A stretch of DNA of 64,000 nucleotides from Aureimonas flava (GCF_003583935.1 NZ_QYRN01000003.1:364309-428308), one strand, 5' to 3'. Shown: positions 17,627 through 27,756, counted from the stretch's first letter. The notes: generated from the sequence alone by a model not told the origin. A program made the numbers and translations.

Positions 17627-19815
17627 CAGGCCGCCTTTTCCCGCGCGCGGCGCGGCAGGTGCGCCACCACGTTCTCGATCATCCGCATCCCCGCCTCGGC
17701 CCCGAGGCTCATGATGCTCTCGGGATGGAACTGCACCGCCGCGACCGGCTCGTGCCGATGCTCGAAGGCCATCACGACGCCGTCCTCGGTCTCCGCCGTC
17801 ACCTCGAACTCGCGCGGGAGGCGCACGGGGTCGGCGAAGATCGAGTGATAGCGCCCGACCGTGACCTCGCCGGGCAGGCCGGAGAAGATGATGCCCGGTT
17901 TCGAGACGCGCACCCGCGAGGGCTTGCCGTGCACCGGCACATGCAGGGTGCGCAGCGTGCCGCCGTAGGCCTCGGCCAGCGCCTGGAGCCCGAGGCAGAC
18001 GCCGAAGATCGGCATCTGCCGCTTGCGCGCCTCGGCGATCGTGCCCCGGCAGTCGAAGTCGTCCGGGTTGCCCGGGCCGGGCGACAGCACCACGAGGTCG
18101 GGCGCCACGCGCTCGAACACCTCCTCCGGCACCGGGGTGCGCACGGTGGTCACGTCGGCGCCTGTCTGGCGGAAGTAGTTGGCGAGCGTGTGGACGAAGG
18201 AATCCTCGTGGTCCACCAGGAGAATGCGGACGCCCTCGCCGACGCGGGCGCGCGTTCGCTCCCCTCCGCCGGCGTTGGGCTTGCCGGCCTCGCGCACCGC
18301 CGCCAGCATGGCGGAGGCCTTGAGCTCGGTCTCGGCCTCCTCCTCCTCCGGGTTGGAATCGTAAAGCAGCGTCGCGCCGGCGCGCACTTCGGCCACCCCG
18401 TCCTTGAGGCGGATGGTGCGCAGCGTCAGGCCGGTGTTCATGTCGCCGTTGAAGTGCATCATGCCGACCGCGCCGCCATACCAGGCACGCGGGCTCTTCT
18501 CGTGTCTCTCGATGAAGCGCATGGCCCAGAGCTTGGGCGCGCCGGTCACCGTCACCGCCCAGGCGTGCGACAGAAAGGCGTCCATGGCGTCCATGTCCTC
18601 GCGCAGGCGGCCCTCGATATGGTCCACCGTATGGATCAGGCGCGAATACATCTCGATCTGGCGACGGCCGATGACGCGCACCGATCCCGGCTCGCAGACG
18701 CGGCTCTTGTCGTTGCGGTCGACGTCCGAGCACATCGTGAGCTCGGATTCGTCCTTCTTGGAGTTAAGGAGCTTGAGGATCTGCTCCGAATCCGAGATCG
18801 CGTCCTCGCCGCGCCGGATGGTGCCGGAGATCGGGCAGGTCTCGACCCGGCGGCCGGACACGCGCACGAACATCTCCGGGCTCGCCCCGATCAGGAACTC
18901 GTTGGCCCCGAGATTGATGAAGAAGGAATAGGGCGACGGGTTGACGCCCTTGAGCCGCCGCGAGACCTCGGACGGGCGATGCTCGACGCGCTCGTAGAAG
19001 GTCTGGCCCGGCACGACCTCGAACAGGTCGCCGCGCATGAACTTCTCCTTGGCGCGGCGCACCAGGGCGGCGTATTCGCCCGGCTCGTGATCGCCGCGCG
19101 CAACCTCGGCCCGCGACGCCACGAAGGGCGCATCCGGCCCGCCGCCGGGGAGGCCCGCCGTGGTGCGCCCGCCCTTCTCGAAGGCGTATTCCTCGACATA
19201 GGCCTTGGCCGCGTAGTGATCCACGATCAGGATCTCGTCCGGCAGGAAAAGGACGAGGTCGCGCCGGTCGGCCGGGCGCTCCAGCGTTTCCTCGACCTTG
19301 TCGAACTGGAAGGCAAGATCGTAGCCGAAGGCGCCGTAGAGGCCGAGGTCGGAATCCTGGTCGGAGCGGAACAGGGCAACGATCGCGCGCAGAACCGAGA
19401 ACACGGTGGGCATGCGCGAACGCTCCTCCTCCGTGAAGGCGCGCGACGGCAGGGCGATCGTCAGGTCCAGGCGATCCGCGCCGCGCGCGGCGGCCGCGAC
19501 GTCCGCATGCCCCTCCAGCGCCTCGGCCACGAAGTCGAGCAGCACGCGCCCGCGCTCGTTCATCGCCTCCACCGCGACCGAACGGCCGGACGAGGTGACC
19601 ACCAGCGGCGGGTCGACGATGGCCGTGTCCCAGCGCGTGTAGCGGCCGGGATACTCGTAGTTCGACGAGAAGACCGCGCCGCGACGGGTGTCGAGCCGGT
19701 CCACGTAGGGTTCGATCGCGGCGTCGTAGGCGACGTCGCGGCGGCTGCGCGTGATCGTCACGCCGCCGTCCGTCACGTAGACGTGCGCGCCGTCGCCCGG
19801 GGTCTTGAGGGTCAT
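17626..19815 (-). CDS. trpE(G): Anthranilate synthase, fused TrpE-TrpG
   Basis: 729 residues. It converts chorismate and glutamine to anthranilate, the first step of tryptophan synthesis. The component I part covers roughly 1-510 ([66 protein letters not shown]). The glutamine amidotransferase part covers roughly 525-729 ([29 protein letters not shown], nucleophile Cys in [22 protein letters not shown]). A single fused TrpE-TrpG chain is characteristic of rhizobia and relatives. The start at 19815 is preferred because it follows the attenuator. Regulated by the trpL attenuator upstream. Confidence 0.97.
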   Translation of the reverse strand: MTLKTPGDGAHVYVTDGGVTITRSRRDVAYDAAIEPYVDRLDTRRGAVFSSNYEYPGRYTRWDTAIVDPPLVVTSSGRSVAVEAMNERGRVLLDFVAEALEGHADVAAAARGADRLDLTIALPSRAFTEEERSRMPTVFSVLRAIVALFRSDQDSDLGLYGAFGYDLAFQFDKVEETLERPADRRDLVLFLPDEILIVDHYAAKAYVEEYAFEKGGRTTAGLPGGGPDAPFVASRAEVARGDHEPGEYAALVRRAKEKFMRGDLFEVVPGQTFYERVEHRPSEVSRRLKGVNPSPYSFFINLGANEFLIGASPEMFVRVSGRRVETCPISGTIRRGEDAISDSEQILKLLNSKKDESELTMCSDVDRNDKSRVCEPGSVRVIGRRQIEMYSRLIHTVDHIEGRLREDMDAMDAFLSHAWAVTVTGAPKLWAMRFIERHEKSPRAWYGGAVGMMHFNGDMNTGLTLRTIRLKDGVAEVRAGATLLYDSNPEEEEAETELKASAMLAAVREAGKPNAGGGERTRARVGEGVRILLVDHEDSFVHTLANYFRQTGADVTTVRTPVPEEVFERVAPDLVVLSPGPGNPDDFDCRGTIAEARKRQMPIFGVCLGLQALAEAYGGTLRTLHVPVHGKPSRVRVSKPGIIFSGLPGEVTVGRYHSIFADPVRLPREFEVTAETEDGVVMAFEHRHEPVAAVQFHPESIMSLGAEAGMRMIENVVAHLPRRAREKAA

Positions 19816-19855
19816 GCCATCCACTCCATCTTGAGCGCCGGCCCCAGGGCCCCTC

Positions 19856-19892
19856 AAAAGGAAAAGGCCGCCGGGGGTCCGGAGCGGCCTTT
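19856..19892 (-). terminator. trp attenuator terminator
   Basis: On the minus strand AAAGGCCGC (19892-19884) and GCGGCCTTT (19871-19863) form a 9-bp stem, followed by TTCCTTTT. It lies between trpL and trpE(G), the expected place for the termination hairpin in a trp attenuation system. Confidence 0.85.
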
Positions 19893-19924
19893 GTCGATCG
19901 AACGCGCACGGGTTCGCAAAGCCG

Positions 19925-19972
19925 CTAGAAGCGGGCCTGCCACCAGTTCGTGTGGTTGCGTGCGTGGTTCAT
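19925..19972 (-). CDS. trpL: trp operon leader peptide
   Basis: A 15-residue [18 protein letters not shown] with tandem Trp codons, ending about 33 nt before the attenuator hairpin and 110 nt before trpE(G). It is of the same design as rhizobial trpL leaders ahead of trpE(G). When charged tRNA-Trp is scarce, ribosomes stall at the WW pair and the downstream RNA folds so that termination is avoided. Too short for ordinary gene finders. Confidence 0.88.
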   Translation of the reverse strand: MNHARNHTNWWQARF

Positions 19973-20064
19973 GGGCGCATGGGTAGCCGAAGCCCCATTT
20001 TCCCGCAACGGAAAAGTTCTCGGATCCCCTACCTGCCAGTGGTTTGCACTTGCGCGCGGCCCGC

Positions 20065-20700
20065 TCAAGCCGCCCCGCCCGGCGCCTCCGCCATCAGCCG
20101 ATCGTCCGCCTCGGCGGCCCGCTGGAAGGCCGGCCGCGAGGCCAGCCGCTCGTCGTACCGCTCGAAGGCCGGGCGCCGTTCCATGCTGCCGAAATGCAGC
20201 CCGTATCCGATGTGGGAGCCGACATAGACGTCGGCCGCGCTGAACCGGTCCCCGGCCACGTAGTCGGCGCGCGAGACGGCCTGTTCCAGGACGTCCATCA
20301 CCCGCCCGAACGAGCCGTAGCCGACGAAGGCGGACTTGTCGGCCGGCACGTCGACCTGGAGCGCGCGGTTGGTCACGGCCGCCTCCAGCGGGCCGGCGGC
20401 GAAGAACAGCCAGCGGAAGTAGGCCGCGCGCGCCGGGCCGGCCGCCGGCACGAGCCCGGCTTCGGGAAAGGCGTCGGCGAGATAGGCGCAGATCGCGGCC
20501 GCTTCGGTGACCACGGCGCCGTCGTGGACGATCGCCGGCACCTTGCCCATCGGGTTCACCGCGAGATAGGCCGGCGCCTTCATCGTGGTGCCGTAGTCGA
20601 GCACCTCGACGCGGTAGGGCCGGCCGACCTCTTCCAGCATCCAGCGCGCCATCCGCCCGCGCGACATGGGGTTGGTGTAGAGCAGGATATCCTCGGCCAT
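20065..20700 (-). CDS. Glutathione S-transferase
   Basis: 211 residues. The thioredoxin-like N-terminal domain has LLYTNPMSRGRMARWMLEEV with a Ser at the usual catalytic position, the cis-Pro segment NPMGKVPAIVHDG, and the glutathione-binding VVTEAAAICAYLAD. The helical C-terminal domain carries the N-capping box region FSAADVYVGSHIGYGL. Cytoplasmic; the electrophile substrate is not predictable. It lies upstream of trpL on the same strand, and the trp promoter should lie between 19973 and 20064. Confidence 0.92.
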   Translation of the reverse strand: MAEDILLYTNPMSRGRMARWMLEEVGRPYRVEVLDYGTTMKAPAYLAVNPMGKVPAIVHDGAVVTEAAAICAYLADAFPEAGLVPAAGPARAAYFRWLFFAAGPLEAAVTNRALQVDVPADKSAFVGYGSFGRVMDVLEQAVSRADYVAGDRFSAADVYVGSHIGYGLHFGSMERRPAFERYDERLASRPAFQRAAEADDRLMAEAPGGAA

Positions 20701-20797
20701 CGATCGTCCTCCGCAGGGGTTGGCCGGGACACCCTACGCCTAAAACGCGAAGACCGCGCGGGGAGAACGCGCGGTCCCGCCGCACGGGCGGCGTCGG

Positions 20798-21052
20798 TCA
20801 GTATTCGGGCAGACCGTGGATCCGGGGATCGTTGACGGTGGGCGCGTAGATGACGCCGTCGGACGCCTGGAAGACGCCGGTAAGGCCCGGATCGGCATTC
20901 GGCTTCTCGCTCATCACCTTCGTGGGAGCCGCGCGCGCGTGTTCCACCGGGTGGGGGACGGGTTGGCGGACCGCGTGCGTGGCCGCCATCGCACCGGAGG
21001 CGGCGCCGAGCGAGCCGGCGAGGACGAGGACGGTTGTCAGAAGGGACTTCAT
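20798..21052 (-). CDS. Small secreted protein, unknown
   Basis: 84 residues. A Sec signal peptide (MKSLLTTVLVLAGSLGAASG, cleavage after AMA near residue 23) is followed by a short His/Pro-rich segment (THAVRQPVPHPVEHARAAP) and a C-terminal part with GLTGVFQASDGVIYAPTVND. No cysteines after the signal, so not a lipoprotein. No family recognised. The 216 bp between it and the divergent ABC-type gene hold no other feature that I can support. Confidence 0.7.
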   Translation of the reverse strand: MKSLLTTVLVLAGSLGAASGAMAATHAVRQPVPHPVEHARAAPTKVMSEKPNADPGLTGVFQASDGVIYAPTVNDPRIHGLPEY

Positions 21053-21268
21053 GGCTCTGCTCCTGGTTCGATCGGCGCCATCGATCCCAAGTCGCCTGAA
21101 GGCCGGGCGAAGGGTCCGGCGGTCGTGGCTTGGTGCGCCGAACGGGAGCGTGCGCCCGCCGTCGGAGCCGGTCGAGTTACAACAGGTTCATGACACCGAA
21201 TTCATCGAATGCGCAGCGGGCGCCCGCGCGCTTGCACCCGCCCCGACGCTGGCGCATAAGCCCGCCGC

Positions 21269-22291
21269 ATGACCCCGCAGATCAGCATCCGCCGCCTCGC
21301 CGTCGTCCATGGCCGCCACCCCGGCGCCGCGCTCCGCCGGGCCGACGCGGGCGAAAGCCACCATGCGATCCGCGTCTCGGGCGAAGGCGCGGTGGCCCTG
21401 ATCGACGTCGATCTCGACATCGCCTCCGGGGAGATCCTGGTGCTGCTCGGCGGATCGGGCTCCGGCAAGTCGAGCCTCGTGGCGGCGCTCGCGGGCGCCG
21501 CGCCGATCGCGCGCGGTTCGGCCTCCTTCCTCACCGGGCGCGGTGCCTTCGAGCTCGCCACCGCGACGCCGAAGCACCTCCGGCGCCACGCCGAGGCGAC
21601 CGTCGCCCACCGCTCCTCCCCCGTCCGCCTCGCGCCGCGGCGCACGGTGGCGGCGGCGGTGGAGGCGGCGCTCGCCGCGCTCGGCACGCCACGCCGCGAC
21701 CGGGCGCCGCGCGCGGTGCTCGAACTCGCCAATGCGGGCCTGCGGGACGCCGCCGGCGCGCCGGTGGAGGCGCTGGGGCCGGGCCTGCGCTCGCATCTTC
21801 AGCTTCTGGTCGCCGCGCTCGGCCCCGAGCCCGTGCTGCTTCTCGACGGCGCGCTCGACACGCCGGACGCCTGGCGCGATCCGTCGCTGGTCGCCGCCCT
21901 CAGGCGGCTGCGCGAGCGAACCGGCAAGACCGTGATCCTGACGAGCTGCGATCCGGCCGAGGCGATGCGCGTCGGCGACCGGATCGCGGTCCTCGACAAC
22001 GGGCGGCTGGTGCAGGCGGGACCGCCGCGCGAGCTGGTCCTGCAGCCCGCCACCGACCATGTCGCCGCGCTCCTGTCGGAGCTCAACCCCGTGGGCTTCC
22101 TCCTCGCGGAGGACGTGATGGCGCCGATCACCCCCGCCGACGAGGCGGCGGGCTTCGCCGGCCTCGTGCAGACGGGCACGCGGCTGGTCGAGGTCCTGCC
22201 GACGCTGCGTCGGGGCGACGTGGTGGTGGCCGAGCGCGGGCGCCTCCTCGGCAAGATCGACGCCCACCGGCTCTGGAGCCTGTTCGCCTGA
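21269..22291 (+). CDS. Degenerate ABC-type ATPase resembling glycine-betaine importer subunit
   Basis: 340 residues. The N-terminal layout matches ProV/OpuA-type ATPases (AIRVSGEGAVALIDVDLDIA). Walker A is intact (GGSGSGKS, 61-68). The other catalytic motifs are lost. There is no LSGGQ signature, since the region reads VEALGPGLRSHLQLL. The Walker B Asp193 is followed by Gly (VLLLDGALD) where the catalytic Glu is expected. The switch His is replaced in ILTSCDPAEAMRVGDRIAVL. A C-terminal CBS-like stretch remains (EDVMAPITPADEAAGFAGLV). No permease or binding-protein gene is adjacent. It may be a regulatory pseudo-ATPase, or decaying; the open frame argues for maintenance. Confidence 0.75.
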   Translation: MTPQISIRRLAVVHGRHPGAALRRADAGESHHAIRVSGEGAVALIDVDLDIASGEILVLLGGSGSGKSSLVAALAGAAPIARGSASFLTGRGAFELATATPKHLRRHAEATVAHRSSPVRLAPRRTVAAAVEAALAALGTPRRDRAPRAVLELANAGLRDAAGAPVEALGPGLRSHLQLLVAALGPEPVLLLDGALDTPDAWRDPSLVAALRRLRERTGKTVILTSCDPAEAMRVGDRIAVLDNGRLVQAGPPRELVLQPATDHVAALLSELNPVGFLLAEDVMAPITPADEAAGFAGLVQTGTRLVEVLPTLRRGDVVVAERGRLLGKIDAHRLWSLFA

Positions 22292-22304
22292 CCCAGCCGC
22301 GCCC

Positions 22305-23123
22305 TCAGGCGCGCGCGGCGACCCGGCGGCGGATGCTGTCCACGTCGGCGCGCGGCGTCGAGGCGAAGAGCTTGCGCGTGTAGTCGTGCGACGGCGCGCT
22401 GAACACCTCGTCGCGCGGGCCGTATTCCACCACCTCGCCGTAGTACATCACCATCACCGTGTCGGCGATGTAGCGCACCACCGAGAGGTCGTGGCTGATG
22501 AAGACGTAGGTGAGGCTCAACTCGTCCTGGAGGTCGGCGAGGAGGTTGAGGATCTGCGCCTGGACCGAAAGGTCGAGCGCGGAGACCGGCTCGTCCAGCA
22601 CCAGGAGGCTCGGGTTGAGCATCAGCGCGCGGGCGATCGCGATGCGCTGGCGCTGGCCGCCGGAGAACATGTGCGGATAGCGGTTGAAGTGCTCCGGGCC
22701 GAGGCCGACCTTGACCAGCATCGCCATGGCCCGTTCGCGCCGCTCGGCGGTGGGCATGTCGGTGTTGAGCGCCAGCGGCTCCATCAGGACGTCGCCGACC
22801 TTCTGGCGCGGGTTCAGCGAGCCGTAGGGGTTCTGGAACACCATCTGCACCTTGCGACGCATGTCGCGCGTCACGCCGCGGTCGATGCGCATCGGCTGCC
22901 CGTCGATGAACAGCTCGCCCGCCGTGGGTGCGTCGATCAAGGTCAGGATACGGGCGAGCGTGGACTTGCCGCAGCCCGATTCGCCGACGATCGCCAGCGT
23001 CTTGCCCCGCTCCACGGAGAAGCTCACGCCCTTGACCGCCTGGATCGCCTTGGGCGCCGAGAACAGGCCCTGCGGCACGAAGTAGTCGCGCTTGATCCCG
23101 CGCGCCTCCAGAACCAGGCTCAT
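22305..23123 (-). CDS. dppF: Peptide ABC transporter ATP-binding protein
   Basis: 272 residues. Second ATPase of an Opp/Dpp-type importer. Walker [10 protein letters not shown], signature [15 protein letters not shown], Walker [13 protein letters not shown] and H-loop FISHDLSVV are all intact. The family-typical [15 protein letters not shown]-loop region is also present. The ATG (23123) overlaps the dppD stop in an ATGA. It is the last gene of the dppABCDF operon. The ORF lacks the extra C-terminal oligopeptide-transporter Cys-rich tail seen in some homologues. Confidence 0.92.
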   Translation of the reverse strand: MSLVLEARGIKRDYFVPQGLFSAPKAIQAVKGVSFSVERGKTLAIVGESGCGKSTLARILTLIDAPTAGELFIDGQPMRIDRGVTRDMRRKVQMVFQNPYGSLNPRQKVGDVLMEPLALNTDMPTAERRERAMAMLVKVGLGPEHFNRYPHMFSGGQRQRIAIARALMLNPSLLVLDEPVSALDLSVQAQILNLLADLQDELSLTYVFISHDLSVVRYIADTVMVMYYGEVVEYGPRDEVFSAPSHDYTRKLFASTPRADVDSIRRRVAARA

Positions 23124-23959
23124 CGCGCCGCCTCCAGCGCCATGGCATCGGCGACCGTGGGCAGGCGATCGCCGGTGGCGTTCTCCGGCAGGGCCGAAAG
23201 CAGGGCGCGGGTATAGGAGTTCTTCGGGTTCTCGAAGAGCTCGAGCACGCCCGCCTCCTCCATCTTGCGGCCCTTGTACTGCACGACGACGCGGTGCGCC
23301 GTCTCGGCCACCACGCCCATGTCGTGGGTGATCATGATGAGGCCCATGCCGTGCTCGCGCTGGAGGCCGACGAGAAGGTCGAGGATCTGCTTCTGGATCG
23401 TCACGTCGAGCGCCGTGGTCGGCTCGTCGGCGATCAGGAGCTTCGGGTTGCAGGCGATGGCCATGGCGATCATCACGCGCTGGCACTGGCCGCCCGACAT
23501 CTGGTGCGGGAAGCTCGACATGCGCCCCGCCGGGTCGGGGATGCCGACCGCCTCCAGGAGCTCCAGCGCGCGCCGGCGCCGCTCCGCCCGGCCGAGCCCG
23601 AGGTGGAAGCGCAGCGTCTCGGTGAGCTGGAAGCCCACCGTGAAGCACGGGTTGAGGCTCGCCATCGGCTCCTGGAAGATCATCGAGATGTCGCGGCCGA
23701 CGATCTCGCGGCGCTGGCGCCCGGAGAGCGTCAGGAGATCGCGGCCCTCGAAGGTCAGGCGGTCGGCCGTGACCGTGGCGGTCTTGGGCAGGAGGCCCAT
23801 CGTGGCCAACATGCCGACCGACTTTCCCGAGCCGGACTCGCCGACGATGGCGAGCACCTCGCGGCTGTCGACGTGCAGATCGATGCCGTCCACCGCCTTG
23901 AACGGGCCGGAGGCCGTGTCGAAGGAAACGGTGAGGTTGCGGATTTCGAGGAGGCTCAT
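23120..23959 (-). CDS. dppD: Peptide ABC transporter ATP-binding protein
   Basis: 279 residues. First ATPase of the importer; it energises uptake with DppF at the cytoplasmic face. Walker [11 protein letters not shown]-loop [12 protein letters not shown], signature [15 protein letters not shown], Walker [13 protein letters not shown], and H-loop [11 protein letters not shown] are present. The C-terminus [11 protein letters not shown] is the usual oligopeptide-ATPase tail. It starts 4 bp after dppC and overlaps dppF by 4 bases. Confidence 0.93.
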   Translation of the reverse strand: MSLLEIRNLTVSFDTASGPFKAVDGIDLHVDSREVLAIVGESGSGKSVGMLATMGLLPKTATVTADRLTFEGRDLLTLSGRQRREIVGRDISMIFQEPMASLNPCFTVGFQLTETLRFHLGLGRAERRRRALELLEAVGIPDPAGRMSSFPHQMSGGQCQRVMIAMAIACNPKLLIADEPTTALDVTIQKQILDLLVGLQREHGMGLIMITHDMGVVAETAHRVVVQYKGRKMEEAGVLELFENPKNSYTRALLSALPENATGDRLPTVADAMALEAAR

Positions 23960-23963
23960 GGGC

Positions 23964-24905
23964 TCAGCTCCGGCGCATCTTCGGGTCGAGCGCGTCGCGC
24001 AGGCCGTCGCCGATCAGGTTGATGGCGAGCACGGTGACCAGGATCGCGAGACCCGGGAAGGTCACGACCCACCAGGCTCGCAGCACGAACTCGCGCGCCT
24101 CGGCCAGCATGGTGCCCCATTCGGGCGTCGGGGGCTGAGCGCCGAGACCAAGGAAGCCGAGCGCCGCGGCGTCGAGGATGGCGTTGGAGAAGGACAGGGT
24201 CGCCTGCACGATCAACGGCCCCAGGCAATTGGGCAGGATGGTGCGGAACATCAGCCGGATCGGCCCCGCGCCCACGACGCGTGCGGCGGTCACGTATTCG
24301 CGCTCCTTCTCGGCCATCACCGAGGCGCGGGTCAGGCGCACGAAATGCGGCTGGAGCACCAGGGCGATCGCGATCATCGCGTTGACGAGGCCCGGCCCGA
24401 GGATCGCCACCAGCACCAGGGCGAGCAGCAGCGAGGGAAAGGCGAGGATCACGTCCATCACGCGCATGATCACCGTGTCCACCCAGCCCCGGAAATAGCC
24501 GGCGACGAGGCCGATCACGATGCCGGTGGACACGGCGAGGATCACCACGAACGTTCCGATGAACAGCGAGTACTGCGCGCCGTAGATCAGGCGCGAGAGG
24601 ATGTCGCGCCCCACGGCGTCGGTACCCAGGAGATAGGTCCACTGCCCGCCCTCCATGAACACGGGCGGCATCAGCAGGGCGCCGCGGTTCTGCGCCACCG
24701 GGTCGTGCGGCGCGATCACGGGGGCGAGCACCGCCACCAGAACCACCAGCGCGAAGACCACGAGACCGGCGACGGCGCCGCGATTGACGGAGAAGTAGTA
24801 CCAGAACTCCGACAGCATCCGTCGGCGCTGGCCGGTCTCGGGAACGCGGTCGGGGATCACCGAGCCGACGCCCGCTTCCGACTGCTGGGCTTCCACATGG
24901 GACAT
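23964..24905 (-). CDS. dppC: Peptide ABC transporter permease
   Basis: 313 residues, six predicted membrane helices. The N-terminal cytoplasmic segment and first helix ([20 protein letters not shown]) are followed by the family periplasmic loop containing HLLGTD-type sequence ([20 protein letters not shown]). The EAA loop that contacts the ATPases is present ([20 protein letters not shown]). It forms the channel with DppB. It starts 10 bp after the dppB stop. Confidence 0.94.
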   Translation of the reverse strand: MSHVEAQQSEAGVGSVIPDRVPETGQRRRMLSEFWYYFSVNRGAVAGLVVFALVVLVAVLAPVIAPHDPVAQNRGALLMPPVFMEGGQWTYLLGTDAVGRDILSRLIYGAQYSLFIGTFVVILAVSTGIVIGLVAGYFRGWVDTVIMRVMDVILAFPSLLLALVLVAILGPGLVNAMIAIALVLQPHFVRLTRASVMAEKEREYVTAARVVGAGPIRLMFRTILPNCLGPLIVQATLSFSNAILDAAALGFLGLGAQPPTPEWGTMLAEAREFVLRAWWVVTFPGLAILVTVLAINLIGDGLRDALDPKMRRS

Positions 24906-24915
24906 GGGTGCTCTC

Positions 24916-25923
24916 CTATCGGGCCCGGACGCGGGGATTGATGAGGCCGTAGAGAAGATCGACCACGAGGTTCACCACCATCACCACGATGGCGATCAGC
25001 AGAAGGCCGCCCTGCACGACCGGGTAGTCGCGCCGGAACACCGAATCCACCATCCACTTCCCGATGCCGGGCCAGGAGAAGATCGTCTCCGTCAGGATGG
25101 CGCCCGCCATCATCACGCCGATCTGGAGGCCGATCGTGGTGACCACGGGGATCAGCGCGTTGCGCAGGGCGTGGATGCCGACCACGCGGCCGGGTCGCAG
25201 CCCCTTCGCGCGCGCCGTGCGCACGTAGTCCTCGCTCAGCACCTCCAGCATCGCCGAGCGGGTCTGGCGGGCGATCACGGCGAGCGGGATCGTGGCGAGC
25301 ACCACGCCCGGCAGGATCAGGTGGCTGATCGCCGACTTGAACGCGCCCGCCTGCCCGGACAGGAGGCTGTCGATCAGCATGAAGCCGGTGACCGGCGGGA
25401 AGAAGTAGAGCAGCGAGATGCGGCCCGAGACCGGCGTCCAGCCGAGCGTGCCGGAAAAGAAGATGATGAGGAGGAGGCCCCACCAGAAGATCGGCATGGA
25501 ATAGCCGACGAGCGCCGTGCCCATGATGGTCTGGTCGAGCCAGGACCCGCGCTTCACGGCGGCGAAGACGCCGGCCGGCACGCCGAGGAGCACCGCGATC
25601 AGGATGGCGAAGAGCGACAGTTCGACGGTCGCCGGAAACAGCGTCAGGAACTCGGTGAGCACCGGGCGGCGCGTGACGATCGAGGTGCCGAAGTCGCCGC
25701 CGAACAGGCCCACGAGATAGTGCCAGAACTGGATCGGCAGCGGCTGGTCGTAGCCGAGCGCCGCCGTGAGCTGGGCGTGGCGTTCCGGCGAGATGCCGCG
25801 CTCGCCGGCCATCAGCGTGACCGGGTCGCCGGGCAGGAGACGGATGAAGGAGAAGGCGACGATCGCCACGCCGACGAAGGTCGGAACGAGGACGCCGAGG
25901 CGCGCAACGATGAAGCGGAACAT
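24916..25923 (-). CDS. dppB: Peptide ABC transporter permease
   Basis: 335 residues with six membrane helices. The N-terminal helix (LVPTFVGVAIVAFSFIRLLP) and GDP signature (LLPGDPVTLMAGER) are typical of the DppB/OppB family. The EAA loop reads DYVRTARAKGLRPGRVVGIH, followed by HALRNALIPVVTTIGLQIG. It is separated from dppA by 134 bp that contain a strong terminator-like hairpin, which probably lowers permease expression relative to the binding protein. Confidence 0.94.
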   Translation of the reverse strand: MFRFIVARLGVLVPTFVGVAIVAFSFIRLLPGDPVTLMAGERGISPERHAQLTAALGYDQPLPIQFWHYLVGLFGGDFGTSIVTRRPVLTEFLTLFPATVELSLFAILIAVLLGVPAGVFAAVKRGSWLDQTIMGTALVGYSMPIFWWGLLLIIFFSGTLGWTPVSGRISLLYFFPPVTGFMLIDSLLSGQAGAFKSAISHLILPGVVLATIPLAVIARQTRSAMLEVLSEDYVRTARAKGLRPGRVVGIHALRNALIPVVTTIGLQIGVMMAGAILTETIFSWPGIGKWMVDSVFRRDYPVVQGGLLLIAIVVMVVNLVVDLLYGLINPRVRAR

Positions 25924-26002
25924 GGGTGAGGCCCTTGGAGGTCCTGGTGCCGCGCTGCGCGGCCGAAGCCGAATTCTCTAGCAAAATCGCCAGGTTCGGC
26001 CA

Positions 26003-26037
26003 AACGAAAAGGGGAACGGCGCTCGGCCGCTCCCCTT
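26003..26037 (-). terminator. Intra-operon terminator after dppA
   Basis: On the minus strand AAGGGGAGCGGC (26037-26026) pairs with GCCGTTCCCCTT (26020-26009) through one G-U wobble, and TTTTCGTTT follows. It sits between dppA and dppB. Partial termination here is a common way to make more binding protein than membrane components. Confidence 0.85.
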
Positions 26038-26057
26038 CCCGACGATGACGCCGCGCC

Positions 26058-27653
26058 TTACTCGGTGATGTCGACGCCGTCGAACGTGTAGTCGCCGAGC
26101 GGGCTCTGGACGAAGCCGGTGACGTTCTTGCGCATCGGAACGTAGACCACCGAGTGGGCGATCGTGGCCCAGGGGGCCTGCTCCTTGAAGATCACCTGCG
26201 CCTGCTCGTAGAGCTTGGCGCGCTCCTCCTGGGTGGACTTGGTCTTGGCCTCCTGGACCAGCTTGTTGAAGTCCTCGTTGCACCACTGCGCGCGGTTGGC
26301 GCCGCCGACGCCGTCGCAGCCGAGGAGCACGGCCAGGAAGTTGTCCGGGTCGCCGTTGTCGCCGGTCCAGCCGAGCAGCACCGCGCCGTCGCGGTCCTCG
26401 GCCTTGGAACGCTCCAGGTACTCGCCCCACTCGTAGGATACGATCTCGGCCTTGACCCCGACCTTGGCGAAGTCGGACTGGATCAGCTCGGCCATGCGCG
26501 CGGCGTTGGGGTTGTAGGGGCGCGACACGGGCATCGCCCAGATCTTCATCGACAGGTCGGTGACGCCCGCGTCCTGGAGCATCTTCTTGGCCGCCTCGGG
26601 ATCGTAGGGGTCGTCCTTGAGCTGGTCGTTGTAGCTCCACATGGTGGGCGGGATCGGCGCCTTGGCCTTCTCGCCGGCGCCCTGGTAGACGGCCTCGATG
26701 ATGGCGTCCTTGTCGATCGCCATGTTCAGAGCCTTGCGGACCTCCGGCTTGTCGAACGGCGCCTGCTTGGTGTTGTAGGCGAAGTAGCCGACGTTGAGGC
26801 CCTCCTGCTCGTCGACCTTGAGGTCGGCGTTCTGCTGGAGCGAGGCCACGTCAGCCGGGTTCGGATAGGCCATCAGGTGGCATTCGCCGGCGGCCAGGCG
26901 CTGCTGGCGGACGGAGGCCTCCTTGGTGATGGCGAAGACGAGGTCGTCGATCGGCTGCTTGCCGCCCCAGTAGTCGGCGAAGGCCTGGTAGCGGATCACG
27001 GCGTCGGGCTGGTAGGCCACGAACTGGAACGGCCCGGTGCCGATCGGCTGCTGGTTGAGCTGCGCCTGGTTGCCGGCCTCGGCCAGCTTGTCGGCGTATT
27101 CCTTCGACATGATCGAGGCGAAGGGCATCGCGAGGTTGGCGATGAACGGCGCATAAGGCTCGCTCAGCGTGAAGCGGACGGTCATGTCGTCCACCTTCTC
27201 GACTGACTTAACGATGTCGGGCATCGACATCGAAGCATAGTACTCCCACGACGCGCCCGAGACGTACTGGTGCCACGGGTTCTCGGCGTTGCCCTGGCGG
27301 TCGAACGAGAACACCACGTCGTCGGCGTTCATCTCGCGCATCGGCGTGAACGAGGCGTTGGAGTGGAACTTGACGCCCGGACGCAGCTTGAACGTGTACT
27401 GCATGCCGTCGTCGGAGACGTCCCAGCTCTCCGCGAGGCCGGGTTCGGTCTCGGTCGTGCCTTTCTTGAACTCGGCCAGCCGGTTGTAGATCGGGTGGGC
27501 CGAGGCGTCGAACGTGGTGCCCGCGGTGTAGAGGCCGGGATCGAAGCCCTCGGGCGATCCTTCGGAGCAGAAGACGAAGGTTTTGGCCGAGGCGGCCGAG
27601 CCGAGCGCGAGGACGATCGCCGTCGCCGCCAGGAGCTTCTTGGTCAGACCCAT
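26058..27653 (-). CDS. dppA: Peptide ABC transporter substrate-binding protein
   Basis: 531 residues, SBP family 5 (cluster C). A Sec signal peptide (MGLTKKLLAATAIVLALGSA, cleavage after ASA near residue 23) directs it to the periplasm. Family features are FCSEGSPEGFDPGLYTAGTT, the YTFKLRPGVKFH segment and VRKALNMAIDKDAI. The region after the AFNTKQ-like YNTKQAPFD matches dipeptide-binding proteins. It binds peptides and delivers them to DppB/DppC. The dipeptide label is the best family fit; the true ligand could be another short peptide or heme. Confidence 0.9.
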   Translation of the reverse strand: MGLTKKLLAATAIVLALGSAASAKTFVFCSEGSPEGFDPGLYTAGTTFDASAHPIYNRLAEFKKGTTETEPGLAESWDVSDDGMQYTFKLRPGVKFHSNASFTPMREMNADDVVFSFDRQGNAENPWHQYVSGASWEYYASMSMPDIVKSVEKVDDMTVRFTLSEPYAPFIANLAMPFASIMSKEYADKLAEAGNQAQLNQQPIGTGPFQFVAYQPDAVIRYQAFADYWGGKQPIDDLVFAITKEASVRQQRLAAGECHLMAYPNPADVASLQQNADLKVDEQEGLNVGYFAYNTKQAPFDKPEVRKALNMAIDKDAIIEAVYQGAGEKAKAPIPPTMWSYNDQLKDDPYDPEAAKKMLQDAGVTDLSMKIWAMPVSRPYNPNAARMAELIQSDFAKVGVKAEIVSYEWGEYLERSKAEDRDGAVLLGWTGDNGDPDNFLAVLLGCDGVGGANRAQWCNEDFNKLVQEAKTKSTQEERAKLYEQAQVIFKEQAPWATIAHSVVYVPMRKNVTGFVQSPLGDYTFDGVDITE

Positions 27654-27756
27654 GAAACGCGTTCTCCCATGAACGTGCCTAAGACGGCTGCATTGCCGCC
27701 GGAAGCGCACATTTCGACCACGATTAGGTCGCGACGCAAGCGCGTTTTTCGCGTTT

